A stretch of 64,000 nucleotides of DNA from Pseudemcibacter aquimaris (GTDB lineage Bacteria > Pseudomonadota > Alphaproteobacteria > Sphingomonadales > Emcibacteraceae): positions 2,641,501-2,705,500 of the forward strand of contig NZ_CP079800.1 of assembly GCF_028869115.1 (NCBI RefSeq), given 5' to 3'. Below the pieces are notes generated by a model that was given only the letters and a program-made list of their open reading frames with translations, had not been told where the DNA came from and made no database searches. Shown here in pieces: positions 61,871 through 64,000 of the stretch (position 1 is the first letter of the stretch; every line of letters begins with the position of its first letter). The position numbers were made by a program, and so were the translations under genes.

Positions 61871-64000
61871 ATGCTATTTAAAAATTATATTACTGTCGCA
61901 TGGCGCAACATTTATAATCATAAATTATTCAGTGCCATTAACATTCTGGGTCTAGCCATCGGCCTTGCTGCCTGCATGATGATTGCCTTATTTGTCCGTG
62001 ACGAGGTTGGATATGACAAGTTCTGGTCCAAGGCTGATAATATATACAGAATGCATCAAACCTTCCTGCCAACAGCGAGGCCGCCTATGGAATTCTCGCT
62101 CGCGGCTGGTCCCATCATCCATGCTTTAAAGAAAGATTTCCCACAAATTGAACATGCTGCTCGGATTTCAGGAAAGCGAGTAACATTTACAATAGACGGA
62201 AATTATTTCGAAGAAACCATCGGCCTCGTCGATGCGGAATTTCTTAATATATTTGACCTTAATGCCTTATCAGGAAACATCAACAACGCACTTGTCGATC
62301 AAAGTAGTATCGTCCTTACCAAGACACTCGCTGATAAATATTTCCCAAACGGCGACGCGTTAGGTCAATCTATCACGGTCAACGCCGATGTTTTTGAACG
62401 TGAATTTAGAATTAGCGCCGTTGTTGAAGACATGCCAGAAAACACTATTCTTGGGGGTGATGCTTTTTTACCGATCGTAGAAGAAGAATGGAAAAGCCAA
62501 GAATGGATGTTTGATAGCTGGTTCTCGGTTAATAGTTTTCTTTATTATACGATACGTGACGGCGCAGATATCAATGAAATAGATGCACAAATGCCTACTT
62601 TCATTGACCGTAATTTCCCTGAACAAGGAAGCGGTGATAAAGTTTCAAGCTTCGTTGAACTAAGCTCTATGCCTATTACGGATTTGCATTTGCAGGCACC
62701 GGGAACAAGCGAATTTACAGAAAGCGGAAGCTTAAATACCGTACTTATATTCTCTGCTGTTGCTTTTTTAATATTACTAATTGCATCCATCAATTTTATG
62801 AACTTAAGCACAGCCCGTGCAAGTCAACGGGCCAAAGAAGTTAGTCTTCGTAAGGTTTTGGGGGCATCCCGTAAAAATCTGGTCTCCCAATTTATTGGCG
62901 AATCCATCTTGTTAACATTGTTCGCTTTGCTTCTTTCAATGGCAATCGTGGAAATGTCCTTGCCACTTTACAATGAAACAATCGGTAAGGATTTATCGTT
63001 TGATTACGCATCAAGTGATCTGCTTCTGGTGATGCTGATGGCAGCAGCCGTTGGATTAATGGGTGGATTATACCCTGCCTTTATCCTATCTGGATTTAGA
63101 CCAGCCGAAGTTTTAAAAGCAAATAAATCATCAGAAGGGGGCGCATCCGCAAAATTAAGAGCCGCACTGGTTATTTTCCAATTTGCGATTTCAATTACCC
63201 TGTTCGTTTCAACAGCCGTCGTTTACGGCCAGATGCTTTATGCGAAAAACATCGAACTTGGGTTTGATAAAGAACGTATGATTGTTATCGGCAATCTATA
63301 CCGTGATGCGGCCCATAATAAACAAGCAACACTTGTAAATGAATATAAACGCATTCCGAATGTCATAAATGTTGCAACGTCAAATGATGCACCAGGTGTA
63401 CCGACCGAAAACAACACAGGCCTTCGCACACCGGAAATGCCCGCAGAAGATACACAATTAATCGGTAACCGCACCGTGGGTTATGATTATTTTGAAACCT
63501 ATAACATCCCGCTTATCGCAGGACGCTATTATGACATTAACAAAAATGACGAACGCGCAGAATTCAGCGCCATCCGCGAAGGAAACGGCCATGTTAGTTC
63601 ATTGGTCATCAATGAAACGGCTGTTCGCACATTAGGGTTCAGTAGCGCAGAAGAGGCCGTCGGCAAATCCCTTTACCGTCCATTCGGCAATAATGATGAA
63701 TCCTTTATTATGGAATATGAAATCATTGGTGTTGTTGTTGATTCCCATTTGGACACACTTAAAAAACAGATCAGACCGGAAATGTTCGACCTGACACCAA
63801 CCCTCGCCCAATATGTTACCGTTAAATATACCGGTGACCCAATGGCGGTCGTTGACCAATTAAAACAAATCTGGGAACAAGAAATCCCGAGCGTCCCGTT
63901 TGATTATAATTTTGCCACTGACAATCTTGAAAACCAATATGAACAAGAACAAGGCGAAATGGCAATGTTTGCGACCTTCTCTGGTCTAGCAATCTTCATT
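61871..64000 (+). CDS. FtsX/MacB-type ABC permease (copy 2, cut by the window edge)
   Basis: The reading frame stays open to the right edge, about 710 codons. The start at 61871 aligns with copy 1 (MLFKNYITVAWRN against MLLTNYFVSAWRN) and lies 7 bases from GGGG; another ATG is directly before it at 61868. It repeats the whole architecture of copy 1, including NILGLAIGLAACMMIALFVR and NFMNLSTARASQRAKEVS, but has diverged at many synonymous and non-synonymous sites, so the duplication is old. The two may form a heterodimer with the shared ATPase. Confidence 0.92.
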   Translation, partial: MLFKNYITVAWRNIYNHKLFSAINILGLAIGLAACMMIALFVRDEVGYDKFWSKADNIYRMHQTFLPTARPPMEFSLAAGPIIHALKKDFPQIEHAARISGKRVTFTIDGNYFEETIGLVDAEFLNIFDLNALSGNINNALVDQSSIVLTKTLADKYFPNGDALGQSITVNADVFEREFRISAVVEDMPENTILGGDAFLPIVEEEWKSQEWMFDSWFSVNSFLYYTIRDGADINEIDAQMPTFIDRNFPEQGSGDKVSSFVELSSMPITDLHLQAPGTSEFTESGSLNTVLIFSAVAFLILLIASINFMNLSTARASQRAKEVSLRKVLGASRKNLVSQFIGESILLTLFALLLSMAIVEMSLPLYNETIGKDLSFDYASSDLLLVMLMAAAVGLMGGLYPAFILSGFRPAEVLKANKSSEGGASAKLRAALVIFQFAISITLFVSTAVVYGQMLYAKNIELGFDKERMIVIGNLYRDAAHNKQATLVNEYKRIPNVINVATSNDAPGVPTENNTGLRTPEMPAEDTQLIGNRTVGYDYFETYNIPLIAGRYYDINKNDERAEFSAIREGNGHVSSLVINETAVRTLGFSSAEEAVGKSLYRPFGNNDESFIMEYEIIGVVVDSHLDTLKKQIRPEMFDLTPTLAQYVTVKYTGDPMAVVDQLKQIWEQEIPSVPFDYNFATDNLENQYEQEQGEMAMFATFSGLAIFI

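Overview
The window looks like chromosome of a moderately AT-rich alphaproteobacterium, probably a marine or other free-living aerobic heterotroph. The taxonomic pointers are two perfect CtrA boxes (TTAA-N7-TTAA), clustered GANTC (CcrM-type) sites, an NtrY-like kinase with a sigma-54 activator, and clear alphaproteobacterial protein families. This placement is inference. I see no phage, insertion sequence, CRISPR array, rRNA or tRNA.

Layout. 1-2547: signalling genes (partial CheY, STAS protein, DUF2786-like protein, REC-REC-GGDEF cyclase) around an intergenic region with CtrA and GANTC sites. 2689-7298: a four-gene unit of an APC permease, two paralogous fold-type I PLP enzymes and a hydroxylysine-kinase-like enzyme. 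7500-15960: 6-phosphogluconate dehydrogenase, small stress and housekeeping genes, a class C beta-lactamase-like hydrolase, an RND efflux pair and OsmC. 15947-21673: 3-hydroxyanthranilate meta-cleavage genes, a LysR regulator and a Tyr/Trp permease. 21879-25272: a trans-sulfuration enzyme, a coiled-coil protein behind a sigma-54 promoter, an Lrp regulator, the remnant of a class III aminotransferase and an AT-rich secreted-protein gene. 25298-31690: a radical SAM 2,3-aminomutase, a beta-amino-acid-type aminotransferase, 3-oxoadipate CoA-transferase, 3-oxoadipyl-CoA thiolase and a divergent LysR regulator. 31687-37144: a type I secretion system with an RTX protein that also carries a lipobox. 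37238-39512: lower gentisate-type pathway genes and a flavin reductase-MarR fusion. 39522-43321: a very AT-rich surface-glycan cassette. 43515-50946: NSS transporter, DadA, YkvI-type transporter, reductive-dehalogenase-like protein, CvfB and an osmolyte ABC fusion protein. 51023-54332: CtlX, ornithine cyclodeaminase, Lrp regulator and an ABC ATPase. 54345-64000: an NtrY/NtrC-type two-component pair divergent from a MacAB-like exporter with tandem FtsX permeases.

How it works together. Most of the window takes up and breaks down amino acids: tryptophan (kynurenine branch), aromatic acids, sulfur amino acids, D-amino acids, citrulline/ornithine, and two less familiar modules. The strongest candidate for an undescribed system is the 25-31 kb operon. 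Its gene set fits alpha-aminoadipate to beta-aminoadipate to 3-oxoadipate to succinyl-CoA plus acetyl-CoA. Second is the hydroxylysine-kinase-like module at 2.7-7.3 kb. Third is the exporter at 57 kb, with a textbook sigma-54 promoter preceded by three copies of a TGTNCG-N4-CGNACA operator.
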